From: Paenibacillus macerans
Lineage (GTDB): Bacteria; Bacillota; Bacilli; Paenibacillales; Paenibacillaceae
Reading direction: 5' to 3'
Assembly: GCF_900454495.1 (NCBI RefSeq)
Contig: NZ_UGSI01000001.1
Location: forward strand, 4,776,501 to 4,840,500
Length of the DNA stretch: 64,000 nucleotides
The notes under the pieces were generated by a model. It made no database searches and was not told where the DNA came from. It saw only the letters and a list, made by a program, of their open reading frames with translations. Position 1 is the first letter of the stretch; every line of letters begins with the position of its first letter. Of this stretch, positions 1 to 8,328 are shown one piece after another. Position numbers and translations under genes: made by a program.

Positions 1-759
1 CATCGTGGCGGAGTGGAGGTAACTGCTCACCGGAGTTGGCGCCTCCATCGCATCCGGGAGCCAAATGCCAAACGGGAATTGCGCCGATTTCGTAAAGGCT
101 CCCAGCAAAATACATAACATGGCGGGAATAAACAAGGCATGGCCTTGGATCATGTTCACATTCGCCATGAGTTCCCGAATGCTGTAGGTATCTCCGATGA
201 TGATCAGCATAATAAATCCGGCCAGCATGCCGAAGCCGCCAAGGACGGTAATCAATAACGACTTTAAAGCGCCTTGACGGGAGCTCTGGCGCTCGTACCA
301 ATAGGAAATCAATAAGAAGGAAGAGACACTTGTCAATTCCCAAAATCCATACAGGACTAATAGGTGATCAGAGAATACCAATCCCAGCATGGCCCCCATA
401 AACATAAGCAAATAAACGTAGAAGTTATGGAGCGCCTCACGGATTTTGGACATATAAAAAATAGAATAAATAATGACTAAGGTACCGACACCGGAAATGA
501 GCAGGCCAAACAATAAACCAAGCCCATCCACATACGAGGTAATATTGATGTTGAAGGACGGGATCCAGGACAATGTGTATTTGTAGGTTTCCCCGGCGGC
601 AACATGGGGTATATATTGTAATAAATAGATAAAGATAGTTAGAGGCACGAGCAGAACGAACCAGCCCGTATGCACTTGACGATTCAAATACTTATACAGA
701 AAGGGAACCGCAAGTGCACTGATCAACGGAAGAAACATGAAGATAAAGAATGTAGCCAA
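1..759 (-). CDS. mrpA: Na+/H+ antiporter subunit A (MrpA), N-terminal part, cut by window edge
   Basis: Reading the minus strand from a TTG at 759 gives an open frame to the window edge (253 codons). The protein is a chain of hydrophobic helices. It contains the segments GAMLGLVFSDHLLVLYGFWE and LTSVSSFLLISYW, then GAFTKSAQFPFGIWLPDAME and APTPVSSYLHSATM. These are hallmarks of MrpA/MnhA and of the related NuoL antiporter-like subunits; the FWELTSVSSFLL form favours MrpA. MrpA is the large membrane subunit of the multisubunit cation/proton antiporter used in Na+ and alkali tolerance. The TTG is preceded by a good GAGGAGGGG ribosome site; an internal ATG seven codons on is a weaker alternative. 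The remaining mrp genes should lie left of the window. Divergent from the Usp-domain gene. Confidence 0.87.
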   Translation of the reverse strand, partial: MATFFIFMFLPLISALAVPFLYKYLNRQVHTGWFVLLVPLTIFIYLLQYIPHVAAGETYKYTLSWIPSFNINITSYVDGLGLLFGLLISGVGTLVIIYSIFYMSKIREALHNFYVYLLMFMGAMLGLVFSDHLLVLYGFWELTSVSSFLLISYWYERQSSRQGALKSLLITVLGGFGMLAGFIMLIIIGDTYSIRELMANVNMIQGHALFIPAMLCILLGAFTKSAQFPFGIWLPDAMEAPTPVSSYLHSATM

Positions 760-883
760 ACGCACCCCTCCTCATATACGAATCTTGCGGTCTTCAACGA
801 TTTGACTCTTTCCGCGACATCCATTATAGTCTTACATAGTTTAGCCCGGCTCTACTATTTAACCTTGAGGTGAAATGCTTAAC

Positions 884-1567
884 ATGGACAACGTAAATAA
901 TGAATGCATTTTAGTCTGCGTTTATTATGGACCGAACGGCGAAAGACTAATCAAACGCGGTTGTAAAATCGCCAATATGATGAAGGCCCCGCTTTATATA
1001 TTGACCATTGACTCCAAGCCGTTTGATGAATTGGACGCCGAGAAGACTTTTTACATTGAACAATGGAAAGAATGGGCCAACTCCAATCCGTCGGCTCAGT
1101 TTATTATGAAGGACAATGAAAGCCGTCCTGTCTCCAAGGTCATAGCGGAAGTGGCCAGAGCAAAAAATGTCACACAGATTATTCTGGGTCAGACGGCGCA
1201 AAGCCGATGGGAACAAATTACGAAGGGATCGATTATTAATTCGTTGGTGCGTGAGATCCCTTTTGTTGACCTGCATATCATTTCGGTCTCCCGTTATATC
1301 CGCGACGGGGAAGGAATGTACCAGCATGGAATCCGCGCTTATTTGATTAAAGATGGGGAACAGTATAAACTAAGCTTCTGTCACGAGAAAAATACCGAAT
1401 ATGAAGGCATCTTCTTCAAAGAAATCGATACGGATTTCGATAATGGCATTTTCCGTTTTATGAAGGACGCTGAAACGCTGCAGGTCCCGGTCCATGACGG
1501 GATCGTCACCGAATTTAAAAACGTGGATATGAATCCAGCGCTGGATTTGGACGACGCTGACGAATAA
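884..1567 (+). CDS. Usp-domain (universal stress-like) protein
   Basis: A 227-residue soluble protein. The first ~140 residues have the Rossmann-like universal stress fold seen in KdpD Usp domains: a beta strand (ECILVCVYYGP), a helix with LIKRGCKIANMM, a strand (PLYILTID), then ITQIILGQTAQSRW followed by a region ending in FVDLHIIS. The remaining ~85 residues are acidic and unassigned. I chose the ATG at 884 because the GAGGTGA at 867-873 sits 10 nt upstream; the earlier ATG at 875 would be only 1 nt from it. It is divergent from mrpA, and Usp-type proteins are often encoded beside cation transporters, so a role in ion or stress sensing is an inference. A good terminator follows. Confidence 0.7.
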   Translation: MDNVNNECILVCVYYGPNGERLIKRGCKIANMMKAPLYILTIDSKPFDELDAEKTFYIEQWKEWANSNPSAQFIMKDNESRPVSKVIAEVARAKNVTQIILGQTAQSRWEQITKGSIINSLVREIPFVDLHIISVSRYIRDGEGMYQHGIRAYLIKDGEQYKLSFCHEKNTEYEGIFFKEIDTDFDNGIFRFMKDAETLQVPVHDGIVTEFKNVDMNPALDLDDADE

Positions 1568-1611
1568 GGATCAATGACCGGACGCCGGCCAGTGATCAAG
1601 TGAATTCCGCT

Positions 1612-1645
1612 ACTCTCCGCATGTTTTATGTGGGGAGTTTTTTTC
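1612..1645 (+). terminator. Rho-independent terminator after Usp-domain gene
   Basis: Eleven-base stem (ACTCTCCGCAT with ATGTGGGGAGT, using G-U pairs) around a five-base loop, followed directly by a run of seven T. Confidence 0.8.
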
Positions 1646-1665
1646 ATTTCAGAACAAGCATTTTA

Positions 1666-2229
1666 TTATAAATTCACATCCACCTTAATCGGCTGCTTCT
1701 CGTTCTTATCAATGCCTAAATACTTCAGCGTTTCCGCCGTCGACTGATGATGCAAGATCGATTTTACGATGGAAATGGCAATTCCCTTATGATACGCGTG
1801 ATAACCAAAAGTTTTGCGCAGCGTATGCGTCCCAATTTTCTCCGCTATTCCTACCTCCCTTGCCGAGTGGTTGATAATACGGTAGGCCTGCTGACGGGTG
1901 ATCGGACGGCCGTCCTTTTTGGATCGGAATAAATAATCCTCCGCCTTCCAATCGCCGCCGGACAAATATTCGGTTAATATCTCCCCGATCTTGCTGTTCA
2001 AGTAGTAGGCCTGTTCTTCTCCGGTTCTTTCATCCTTAATATAGAGAAATTCCTTTGCACCCTGACCGTCCCAAACATCCTGCACAGTAAGGTTAAGCAA
2101 TTCGAAAAGACTAATCCCCGTGTTAATTCCCAGGACAAAAAGCAATAAGTCCCTGACCGAGTGCTTTCTCAGCTCCTCTTTCATCGCTTGAATGGTTTCC
2201 ATGTCTCGAATCGGATGCACATACTGCAC
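1666..2229 (-). CDS. Small tyrosine recombinase/integrase, catalytic domain only
   Basis: A 187-residue protein equal to the catalytic half of a phage-integrase-type tyrosine recombinase. It shows the HxxR box (HTLRKTFGYHAYH), the late His (ILHHQST) and the Tyr nucleophile (LKYLGI). There is no N-terminal arm- or core-binding domain. Start is a GTG at 2229 with GGAGGGG six bases upstream. Odd point: where the first catalytic Arg is expected (consensus TG-x-R-x-x-ELL), the sequence is NTGISLFELLNL, with Ser at the Arg position. Activity is therefore doubtful, or the family uses a variant. No attachment sites are seen, so it is not clearly part of a mobile island. It ends convergent with the Usp gene. 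Confidence 0.75.
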   Translation of the reverse strand: MQYVHPIRDMETIQAMKEELRKHSVRDLLLFVLGINTGISLFELLNLTVQDVWDGQGAKEFLYIKDERTGEEQAYYLNSKIGEILTEYLSGGDWKAEDYLFRSKKDGRPITRQQAYRIINHSAREVGIAEKIGTHTLRKTFGYHAYHKGIAISIVKSILHHQSTAETLKYLGIDKNEKQPIKVDVNL

Positions 2230-2311
2230 AAAGGACCCCTCCGGATATGTTACTTAATTATAGATTAGCATATATTGAGTAACATAACAATTAAAAAAGA
2301 GAATTAAATAC

Positions 2312-2348
2312 GAAAAAGGACACCAACGTGTTTCAAATGTTAGTGTCC
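2312..2348 (-). terminator. Rho-independent terminator, minus strand
   Basis: Stem GGACACTAAC / GTTGGTGTCC (one G-U pair) followed by TTTTTC when read on the minus strand. It lies upstream of the recombinase start (2229) and downstream of the insertion sequence, so it insulates the recombinase from read-through out of the IS. Confidence 0.65.
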
Positions 2349-2636
2349 TCAAAAAATAGATATAATAACCCCAACAGCTCATGGCTCTATGGGATTACGC
2401 CGAGAAAACCTGCAAAAACCAGACTGTCTGAGAAACTCCAGAGAAAAATAAGAACATAAAACGTCGCTATTCCGGCGATTCTGTCCATTTGAGAAAAATA
2501 GGGGCATTTTATGTCGCTATTTTCTCGAATCGCAAGGAAATATCTGTATTTAAGACCATGTATAGGAAAATAAGAGCAAAAAGTGTCGCTAATGGGGATG
2601 AACAGGCTTGTCCTCGGATAATAAGTACATAAAATG

Positions 2637-4149
2637 CACTAGCGTTGCAAGAACACTAACATCAATTTTCAGCAAAACCCACATTTGGATTATTGAAACT
2701 ATAAATGGATTTTTTTACAGTCATTTTTTAAGCTTAAGACCAAAAAGCCAAGGTTACCTAATGCGTAGGTCGCGATGTCCCATTAAATGTATATAATGGA
2801 TATTATTCCTTGAACTTGCTTGGCTTAATTATCCCAACCATTGTGCGCACCGATAACGCTTTGGGACCTGACCCCGGACGTCTCCCCGGACTACTTCGAC
2901 TGGGTTTCCGATCCAGTTCGGTTCGAAAGGATCGCCATGAACGGTACAAATACTCGCGGAGAATCCGGAGCACTTGCCAGTTTGTTTTTGCCGTTTGGGT
3001 GCTGTGCCGGATGTGCTCCACGAGCAAGGCAGTAATTAAAGCCAAGAATAACTGGTTCCAAATAGCCTGTGGTTTATGACTGTGCAGCTTCTTCAATCGC
3101 AAATGTTGCTTCAGCCATTTAAAATACAACTCGATGAGCCAGCGATTTTTGTAGATCTGCGCGATTTCTTCAGCGGTCTTATCCCATACCGATGTAAAAA
3201 TACGATAAGTCCGTTCCTGCTCGTCATAAAACTCCACCAAACGAACGGAATGTTCCATGGATCGGAAGGAACTGCCCACGCAAACCTTGGCGTCCCGCGT
3301 GATGTTCGAGCCTTCCGGAACAGGATACTCCTCAATGACGGTGGCAAGCGCGCGATCTCGCATACGGATCACAAACTGGATGTTGTCCTGGACCCATTGA
3401 TCCATCCGGGCATAATCATCATAACCGCGATCCATCACATAAATCGCATCCGAGGGGACGACCAGTTCAACGGCCCCCGCACGATCCCCTACATTGAGCG
3501 AACTGGGGATCATGGCATCAGGAAATAGCTTGTCGGGAGCTGTAACAACGAGGCGCAGATGCATCTTGACGCCGCTACTCTTATTTGACATCTTGGCCCA
3601 ACTTCCAAGTTGAAGCGGCAGTCGAATGCTGGAAGAATCAATGATGTGCAATTTCCCGCTCTGGCCCTGGTGGCAAGCACGTTGCTGTGTTTGTGATGCC
3701 AGATGCTGAAACATCCACTCCAACAGCTCCGTTGGGATCTGATCGAGTTTTCGGGATAATTGCGAGCCGCTGATACTCTCCAACTGTAGAAGCTGCTGAA
3801 GTTTCGGCTCAGCACGAAGTGCAATTTCCATTTCACCGTAAGATGACCATTGTTTCAACTGAGCATTGATGAAGAGCATGATCGCTTTCATCGTGGTAAG
3901 TTTCTTGGTGTAATGGTCGAAGAGTAAACGTTGATGCACATCGATGGGCAGTAAGGAAATCAGTTGACAAATGACCGTTTTAGCTTTAACGTTATCCATG
4001 GTTGGTCTCCTTTTGTAGAGAGTTATGGACAACGTACCTACCTCTTTACAATAGGAGATTTTTTATGCTTTTTCCATGAAAAATGATCATAATTACCCAT
4101 ATTTAACTAATATTTGATTATTCGCGTTAGGTTTTATGCAACGCTAGTG
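2637..4149 (-). mobile_element. IS4-family insertion sequence, complete (1513 bp)
   Basis: Both ends carry the inverted repeat CACTAGCGTTGCA (perfect for 13 bp, imperfect to 24 bp). The element is flanked by a perfect 9-bp direct repeat CATAAAATG at 2628-2636 and 4150-4158, as expected for target-site duplication. It encodes one intact DDE transposase on the minus strand. The intact gene and matching flanks suggest a recent insertion. Confidence 0.92.
2803..3999 (-). CDS. IS4-family DDE transposase
   Basis: A 398-residue transposase. The catalytic triad is visible: D in LHIIDSSSIRL, D in IYVMDRGYDDYARM and E in IYKNRWLIELYFKWLKQHL. The last segment is the Y-(2)-R-(3)-E-(6)-K signature of the IS4 group. 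I chose the ATG at 3999 because AAAGGAG lies seven bases upstream; the frame is open eleven codons further. The reading frame is intact, so the element is probably active. The C-terminal tail is rich in Arg, Ser and Pro. Confidence 0.9.
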   Translation of the reverse strand: MDNVKAKTVICQLISLLPIDVHQRLLFDHYTKKLTTMKAIMLFINAQLKQWSSYGEMEIALRAEPKLQQLLQLESISGSQLSRKLDQIPTELLEWMFQHLASQTQQRACHQGQSGKLHIIDSSSIRLPLQLGSWAKMSNKSSGVKMHLRLVVTAPDKLFPDAMIPSSLNVGDRAGAVELVVPSDAIYVMDRGYDDYARMDQWVQDNIQFVIRMRDRALATVIEEYPVPEGSNITRDAKVCVGSSFRSMEHSVRLVEFYDEQERTYRIFTSVWDKTAEEIAQIYKNRWLIELYFKWLKQHLRLKKLHSHKPQAIWNQLFLALITALLVEHIRHSTQTAKTNWQVLRILREYLYRSWRSFRTELDRKPSRSSPGRRPGSGPKALSVRTMVGIIKPSKFKE

Positions 4150-4291
4150 CATAAAATGCCGCTATTTTTGAAGTCCGACGGTTGGTTATTGTTCCAATTG
4201 CCGGCTAAGTTCTACTTCACCAAAAAACGGCACATCCTGAAGCGTTCCTGAAAGCGCCGCCAACTGTGCCGCAGTCATGGTGTTAATAAGT

Positions 4292-5314
4292 TTAGTCTAC
4301 TATAGCCGGGATAATATGCTCCTTAATCAGCTCCCACCGATCGCGAGGGTTCATGACGAATTCCGAGGCTATGGCGACGACCAGATCTTTTTCCGGAATA
4401 CAGCAAATGACATGGCCGCCATCCCCCAGCGCCATGTAGGCGGAAACCCCATCTTCTTCGCGCAACCACCAAAGATAACCGTAATGGTTGGGGTTCGTCG
4501 CTGTGGATGCGGCAACCCACGCCGCCGGAACGACCTGACGATGGTCCCACATGCCCCGGTTCAAATATAGGAGGCCAAAACGCGCCATATCCCGGGGAGT
4601 CAAGGTAAGCCCCCATCCTCCGGTGGAGTTCCCGTGGGGATCATGAACCCAGCCTTTCACATTTTTCCCGAACAAGTCGTCAAACCCAAATGCCTTCATT
4701 TTATAGTCCGGGATTTCCTGCATGCCGAGCGGTTTAAACAAGCGTTCGTTCGCAAACTCACGGGCGCTTTGGCCCGTGCTGCGGGTAAGGATAGCCGAAA
4801 GCAGGTGCGCCCCTGCCGTGGAATATTTGAAGGCTCCGATACTTCCTCCCTGGCCGAGCATATCCAGCGTATATTTCACCCAATCGGGCTGCATACACAG
4901 CTGGTCCAGCGGTTCTTGCCAGTCCGCAAACGGATAAGGAGCCGTCATCGTGAGCAAATGCCGCAGCGTGATTTCCCGTTTCTGTCCATCCGCCGCACCC
5001 GGAGCATATTCAGGGAAAAAGCCCAGCACCTTCTGATCCACACTCCGAATATAACCCGCATCAATGGTAATCCCGATGAGGGCAGATAGGATGCTTTTCG
5101 TTACCGAAGCCACATGGTGGGCATCCTCCGGGCCATAGCCGTTAAAGTATTTTTCATAAGCGATATACCCGTTTCTCACAACCACGACGCCGTTGATATT
5201 GCTGTATTCGGATTTTATTGCAGGTTCAAGCTCCGCAAGCTTGGCCGCGTCCATTCCCATGGTGGCCGGGTCTGCGGCTTGCCACTGCGTGGTTGGCCAG
5301 TAGTTTCTTGGCAT
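4292..5314 (-). CDS. Serine hydrolase, class C beta-lactamase/PBP-like family
   Basis: A 340-residue protein of the beta-lactamase-related serine hydrolase family. The nucleophile motif SVTK (S-x-x-K) is near residue 70, followed by the second-motif segment KYSTAGAHLL (Y-S) and a late HVICCIPEKDLVVAI strand region. GWGLTLTPRDMARFG is typical of the family. There is no signal peptide, so it is likely cytoplasmic, more like an esterase or peptidase than a secreted antibiotic hydrolase. It begins 18 bp after the MerR gene and should be co-transcribed with it. Substrate cannot be told from sequence. Confidence 0.85.
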   Translation of the reverse strand: MPRNYWPTTQWQAADPATMGMDAAKLAELEPAIKSEYSNINGVVVVRNGYIAYEKYFNGYGPEDAHHVASVTKSILSALIGITIDAGYIRSVDQKVLGFFPEYAPGAADGQKREITLRHLLTMTAPYPFADWQEPLDQLCMQPDWVKYTLDMLGQGGSIGAFKYSTAGAHLLSAILTRSTGQSAREFANERLFKPLGMQEIPDYKMKAFGFDDLFGKNVKGWVHDPHGNSTGGWGLTLTPRDMARFGLLYLNRGMWDHRQVVPAAWVAASTATNPNHYGYLWWLREEDGVSAYMALGDGGHVICCIPEKDLVVAIASEFVMNPRDRWELIKEHIIPAIVD

Positions 5315-5332
5315 GATCGATTCCTCCTGCCG

Positions 5333-6157
5333 CTATTTTTTCTTAACAGGAAAATACACCTCGGTAACCAGTTCCTCGTCAGCACTGATTTGATTGGGGT
5401 CGGTTACATAGATTTCATAAGGCGAGTTCACCAAGGCATAACCTTCATGTTCGATCCATTCCCGCAGCTTGGCATAAACCGAGGTCAATTCCGAATATGA
5501 ACCCTTCAACACAGACTTCGCGCAAAGGCCTCCGGGCAAATCCCGCGTTCCTTTTACCGCCTCCGCAATCGGAATGGCAAACTCCGTATCATTGCCCGCC
5601 GGATCGTATTCCGGACTGTGATAAATCGTCAGCGGCGTGCCCAGCATGGTGAGTTTTTCCGTGGCAATTTTTTCATATAACCGGCCAAAATACGCCCCAT
5701 ATCCCAGAGCATAGTCGTCACGGCTCAACATCCGGCGCAGCGAAAGGATATTCAGCGGCCGGGTTTCCACAAGCTGCACCTCGATCTGATCCAGGTACGA
5801 CATGATCGGCACACCCTGCTCCAAATTCGAAATATCCCGGCTCATTTGGCCCATCGTATACTCCAATGCTTTCAGCTTCTCCTGGACCTCCCTTCGTTTG
5901 CGGTGAAGCGCCGAACGAAGCACCTCTTCGGATTGATCCGCGTCCGATTCCAGAAGCGCTTTAATTTCTTCCAGCGAAAAATGATACGACTTCAACCGGT
6001 TGATCAACAGCATGGTTGTGAGCTGCCCGATGGAATAATACCTGTACCCGTTTTCGGGATTAATCTCCTCCGGTGTAAGCAATCCAATTTCCGCATAATA
6101 GCGCAGCGTTTTGGTGGACACTTCGCAGATTTTTGAGAATTCGCCGATGGATAGCAA
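5333..6157 (-). CDS. MerR-family regulator with GyrI-like effector domain
   Basis: A 274-residue regulator. Residues 1-70 are the MerR winged helix (MLSIGEFSKICEVSTKTLRYY ... YRYYSIGQL, here split), followed by a long dimerisation helix (about 75-118) and a C-terminal effector-binding domain (about 125-270) of the BmrR/GyrI type. Start is a TTG at 6157 behind GGAAGGAGGTG. It heads the operon with the serine hydrolase. A promoter with the long 19-bp spacer that MerR activators need lies just upstream, so the gene is probably autoregulated in response to a small molecule. Confidence 0.88.
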   Translation of the reverse strand: MLSIGEFSKICEVSTKTLRYYAEIGLLTPEEINPENGYRYYSIGQLTTMLLINRLKSYHFSLEEIKALLESDADQSEEVLRSALHRKRREVQEKLKALEYTMGQMSRDISNLEQGVPIMSYLDQIEVQLVETRPLNILSLRRMLSRDDYALGYGAYFGRLYEKIATEKLTMLGTPLTIYHSPEYDPAGNDTEFAIPIAEAVKGTRDLPGGLCAKSVLKGSYSELTSVYAKLREWIEHEGYALVNSPYEIYVTDPNQISADEELVTEVYFPVKKK

Positions 6158-6179
6158 GGGGGCACCTCCTTCCTATTCA

Positions 6180-6210
6180 ACTATGCACCTTCCCCTAAGG
6201 GGAAAGTCAA
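6180..6210 (-). promoter_or_regulatory. MerR-type promoter/operator with 19-bp spacer
   Basis: On the minus strand, -35 TTGACT (6210-6205) and -10 CATAGT (6185-6180) are separated by exactly 19 bp. The spacer holds the dyad TTCCCC-N3-GGGGAA. Overlong spacers with a central dyad are the hallmark of promoters untwisted by MerR-family activators. It drives the MerR/serine hydrolase operon. Confidence 0.72.
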
Positions 6211-6521
6211 TAATGATCGGGTTATTCAAGAGAGCAATCCATGTATTATTTATTTGCTATGATTGGACGTTTAAGAAACGTAAGATATCAAACGCAAAGA
6301 TTGATATAGGGAGTCCGTCCAAAATGGTGATGACAAGTATAACGAAACGTTTACTCAAACACTTTATGATCTTCTTTAAGCAAGAGTCTCCATTTTTAGG
6401 CTAAAACTTTTTCTGTCTAGTACTTAGGCTGTGGTTGGTGTATTAACGGTACAATCGGAAAATACAAACAATACATTGTTATAGTTTTCACAAAAAGTCC
6501 ATACTAATATACTGGGAAATA
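6211..6521. other. Intergenic region, no gene seen
   Basis: AT-rich stretch between the MerR promoter and the promoter of the amidase-domain gene. Frames here are short and lack ribosome sites. No repeat or RNA recognised. Confidence 0.5.
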
Positions 6522-6550
6522 TTGATATTAAATTCCAATAAGCGTAGAAT
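6522..6550 (+). promoter_or_regulatory. Sigma-A-type promoter for amidase-domain gene
   Basis: TTGATA (6522-6527), 17 bp, TAGAAT (6545-6550), about 40 bp before the ATG at 6590. Confidence 0.55.
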
Positions 6551-6589
6551 TATAGTGTAAAATCATTTTTTTAGAAGGAGAGGATTAAA

Positions 6590-7723
6590 ATGGCAAGGTG
6601 AAAAAAAAGTATTGTAACACTGCTTTGTTCAGTAGTCGTTCTATCTATCACCCCTGTCAATGCTGCCGAGAGTATAAGTATCCCTCTAGATGAACAGGTT
6701 TTACAGCAGGATTCAGCTAGTACTAAGGAAAAACTAGATTCTATTTTAGAAACTAGTGTAACACAGGCAGTTTATGCCGCTGAAAATAATCCATACATTG
6801 AGCAGTATCTAATTGAACAAGAAGCAGACCCAAATGAGAATTATTTGGGAAATCCGGAAGAAGAAGAGAAAATTGCATTAGAGGCTCTAAACATAATTTA
6901 CAAAGAGGATATCAAAGTTGGGGAATTGCTTGCTAAATTGACAGAAAATGATGAAATGATAAAGAAGGCAACTTCATTAAACAGGGACCGAATAATTGAA
7001 GTTTTGTATATCATCGTTGATAACTTTTTCAAAGTGGATGAAAGTGAAAAAGATCTTCTCTTAGGATACATGGAAAGATATGCTGTAAATGTTGGAGATA
7101 AAGCATCAATAGAACTATATCATGAAAACAAGAAAAATTACGATTCTGCTAAAATATCTCCTTTTGCGAGCTATGACAGAGCTGCCGCCGGAGAATGGGC
7201 CTATAAAAATTACAATAAATACAGTACAGATTACCCCGCTTTTACTGGTGGATGGGGAAGTGATTGTACCAACTTTGTATCTCAAGCAATGCATGTTGGT
7301 GGAGGCTTACCCTTTAAAGGTGACTGGTATGTATACAAAAAAAATTCAAAATATTTGGTTCCAACGAGTGCTGAAGAGTTGGATTACAGCTGGGATTTAG
7401 CAGATCCAAGCCCATTTATTAGCGTACAAGCATTCTATGACTATTGGAGATCTAGATCAACAGTCTATGCCTTCTCCCATGATTACTATGTATCGAATCA
7501 TGAAACTATTTATTATAAACATATTTACAAAGGTGATGTAGTAGTCTTCTCGAAAGGTGTTTCTGGCGTGTTAACAATGCCTACGCATATTATGATAGTT
7601 TCTGCGTATGATACGAACAATGAAGATTTTAAACTCGCAGGCCATTCTAATGAAAGACAGGCATATCCCCTCCTTGATGCAATAGAAGCATATGCACAAG
7701 TAGAGTTTTTCTGCATTGACTAA
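6590..7723 (+). pseudogene. Secreted amidase_6-domain protein with stop codon in the signal peptide
   Basis: The C-terminal half (about residues 190-375) is a putative amidase domain of the amidase_6 type: YDRAAAGEWAYKNYN, then WGSDCTNFVSQAMHVGG, with the Cys of DCTNFVSQ as the likely nucleophile, and late PTHIMIVS carrying a His. Such domains are found in secreted NlpC-like hydrolases. The natural start is the ATG at 6590 behind AGAAGGAGAGG. Codon 4 of that frame is TGA (6599-6601), directly before a run of eight A. The frame then continues as a normal signal peptide (KKSIVTLLCSVVVL ... VNAA) and is open to 7723. From a GTG at 6598 the frame would be right only with one A fewer. It may be a pseudogene, a slippage-controlled gene or a base error. 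Without the repair only an internal leaderless form could be made. Confidence 0.75.
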
Positions 7724-7734
7724 TATTGTTTGAA

Positions 7735-7776
7735 AAATACTAACCGCGAGCATAATGTTTCGTGGTTAGTATTTTA
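7735..7776 (+). terminator. Terminator after amidase-domain gene
   Basis: AAATACTAACC pairs with GGTTAGTATTT around an imperfect inner stem, followed by TATTTG. Possibly bidirectional. Confidence 0.65.
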
Positions 7777-7852
7777 TTTGAATAATTTGGACTATAAGGG
7801 TAAAATATACAATAGTTGAAGGGGTGAGATATATAATTGCGTGAGGTGAAAA

Positions 7853-8143
7853 ATGAAAATAAAAAAAGTATGGCTTATAGTGCTATTTATCATAATTTTG
7901 ATTTTACTACTGTCTCAAATTAACTTTGTCAAAGAAAGTGTCGCAAAAGCTTCTTCATCAGTATATGTTAAGGTGAAATATCACAACCAAGATTTAAAAT
8001 TCGAAAGAGTAGAGTATGATGCACATTTTGGAGAGTATTTTGTTACGTACAAAGAGAAAAACGGTCAATTAATTAGTTTTACCATGACGCCTCGATATTT
8101 TCCAATCTATGTACTACATGATCCTTTAGATCAACCGATGTAA
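7853..8143 (+). CDS. Small membrane-anchored protein, DUF3139-like
   Basis: A 96-residue protein with one N-terminal hydrophobic helix (residues 7-23, VWLIVLFIIILILLL) after KIKK, then an extracytoplasmic part of about 70 residues containing VEYDAHFGEYFVTYKEKNG. The layout resembles DUF3139/YfjL-like small proteins of Bacillota, but that assignment is weak. Start ATG 7853 follows GTGAGGTGAAA. Function unknown. It follows the amidase-domain gene after a terminator, so it has its own transcription. Confidence 0.6.
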   Translation: MKIKKVWLIVLFIIILILLLSQINFVKESVAKASSSVYVKVKYHNQDLKFERVEYDAHFGEYFVTYKEKNGQLISFTMTPRYFPIYVLHDPLDQPM

Positions 8144-8252
8144 CCCTCTTACTTTACACACTATAGCTGAGTGGATTTAGGATAATCCTGATCTGCCCAG
8201 CTTTTTTCATGTCAGTGTCGGTAGCATGAAGCATTCCGGCAATAATCAAAGA

Positions 8253-8317
8253 AAAAGCAAAAACCCCTGCGTCCCTGCCGCCTTGACGGCGGAGAGAAGC
8301 AGGAGCCTTTGCTTTTT
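8253..8317 (-). terminator. Strong terminator of the flavoprotein gene
   Basis: Long nested hairpin read on the minus strand: AAAAAGCAAA ... TTTTTGCTTTTT outside, CTCCTGC ... GCAGGGG next, and CCGCC-GTCAA-GGCGG at the tip. Confidence 0.85.
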
Positions 8318-8328
8318 AGTATCGGCGG

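Larger units (their letters stand above)
2442..4170. repeat. Degenerate ~30-bp AT-rich repeat, four copies, last copy split by the IS
   Basis: Three copies at about 2442-2472, 2492-2523 and 2565-2592 share the pattern GAAAAATAAGAGCAT then AAAATGTCGCTATT, with substitutions. A fourth begins at about 2615 and is interrupted at 2637 by the insertion sequence; its second half resumes at 4150 with CATAAAATGCCGCTATTTT. Spacing between copies is about 50-73 bp. No coding potential. Copies elsewhere in the genome would be expected if this is an interspersed repeat. Confidence 0.6.

Noticed and set aside
1666..2229. Integrative element bounded by the small recombinase
   Set aside because: No tRNA, att repeats or other mobile-element genes are visible nearby.
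4186..4278. 30-codon minus-strand frame (MTAAQLAALSGTLQDVPFFG...) just after the serine hydrolase gene
   Set aside because: Composition looks protein-like, but there is no ribosome site and no recognisable family; could be a remnant tail.
5846..6136. Open frames antisense to the MerR, flavoprotein and cas genes
   Set aside because: They mirror codon structure of real genes on the other strand and have no own signals.
6599..6601. Selenocysteine reading of the TGA in the amidase-domain gene
   Set aside because: It would lie in a signal peptide, and no SECIS-like hairpin follows; nonsense or slippage is simpler.
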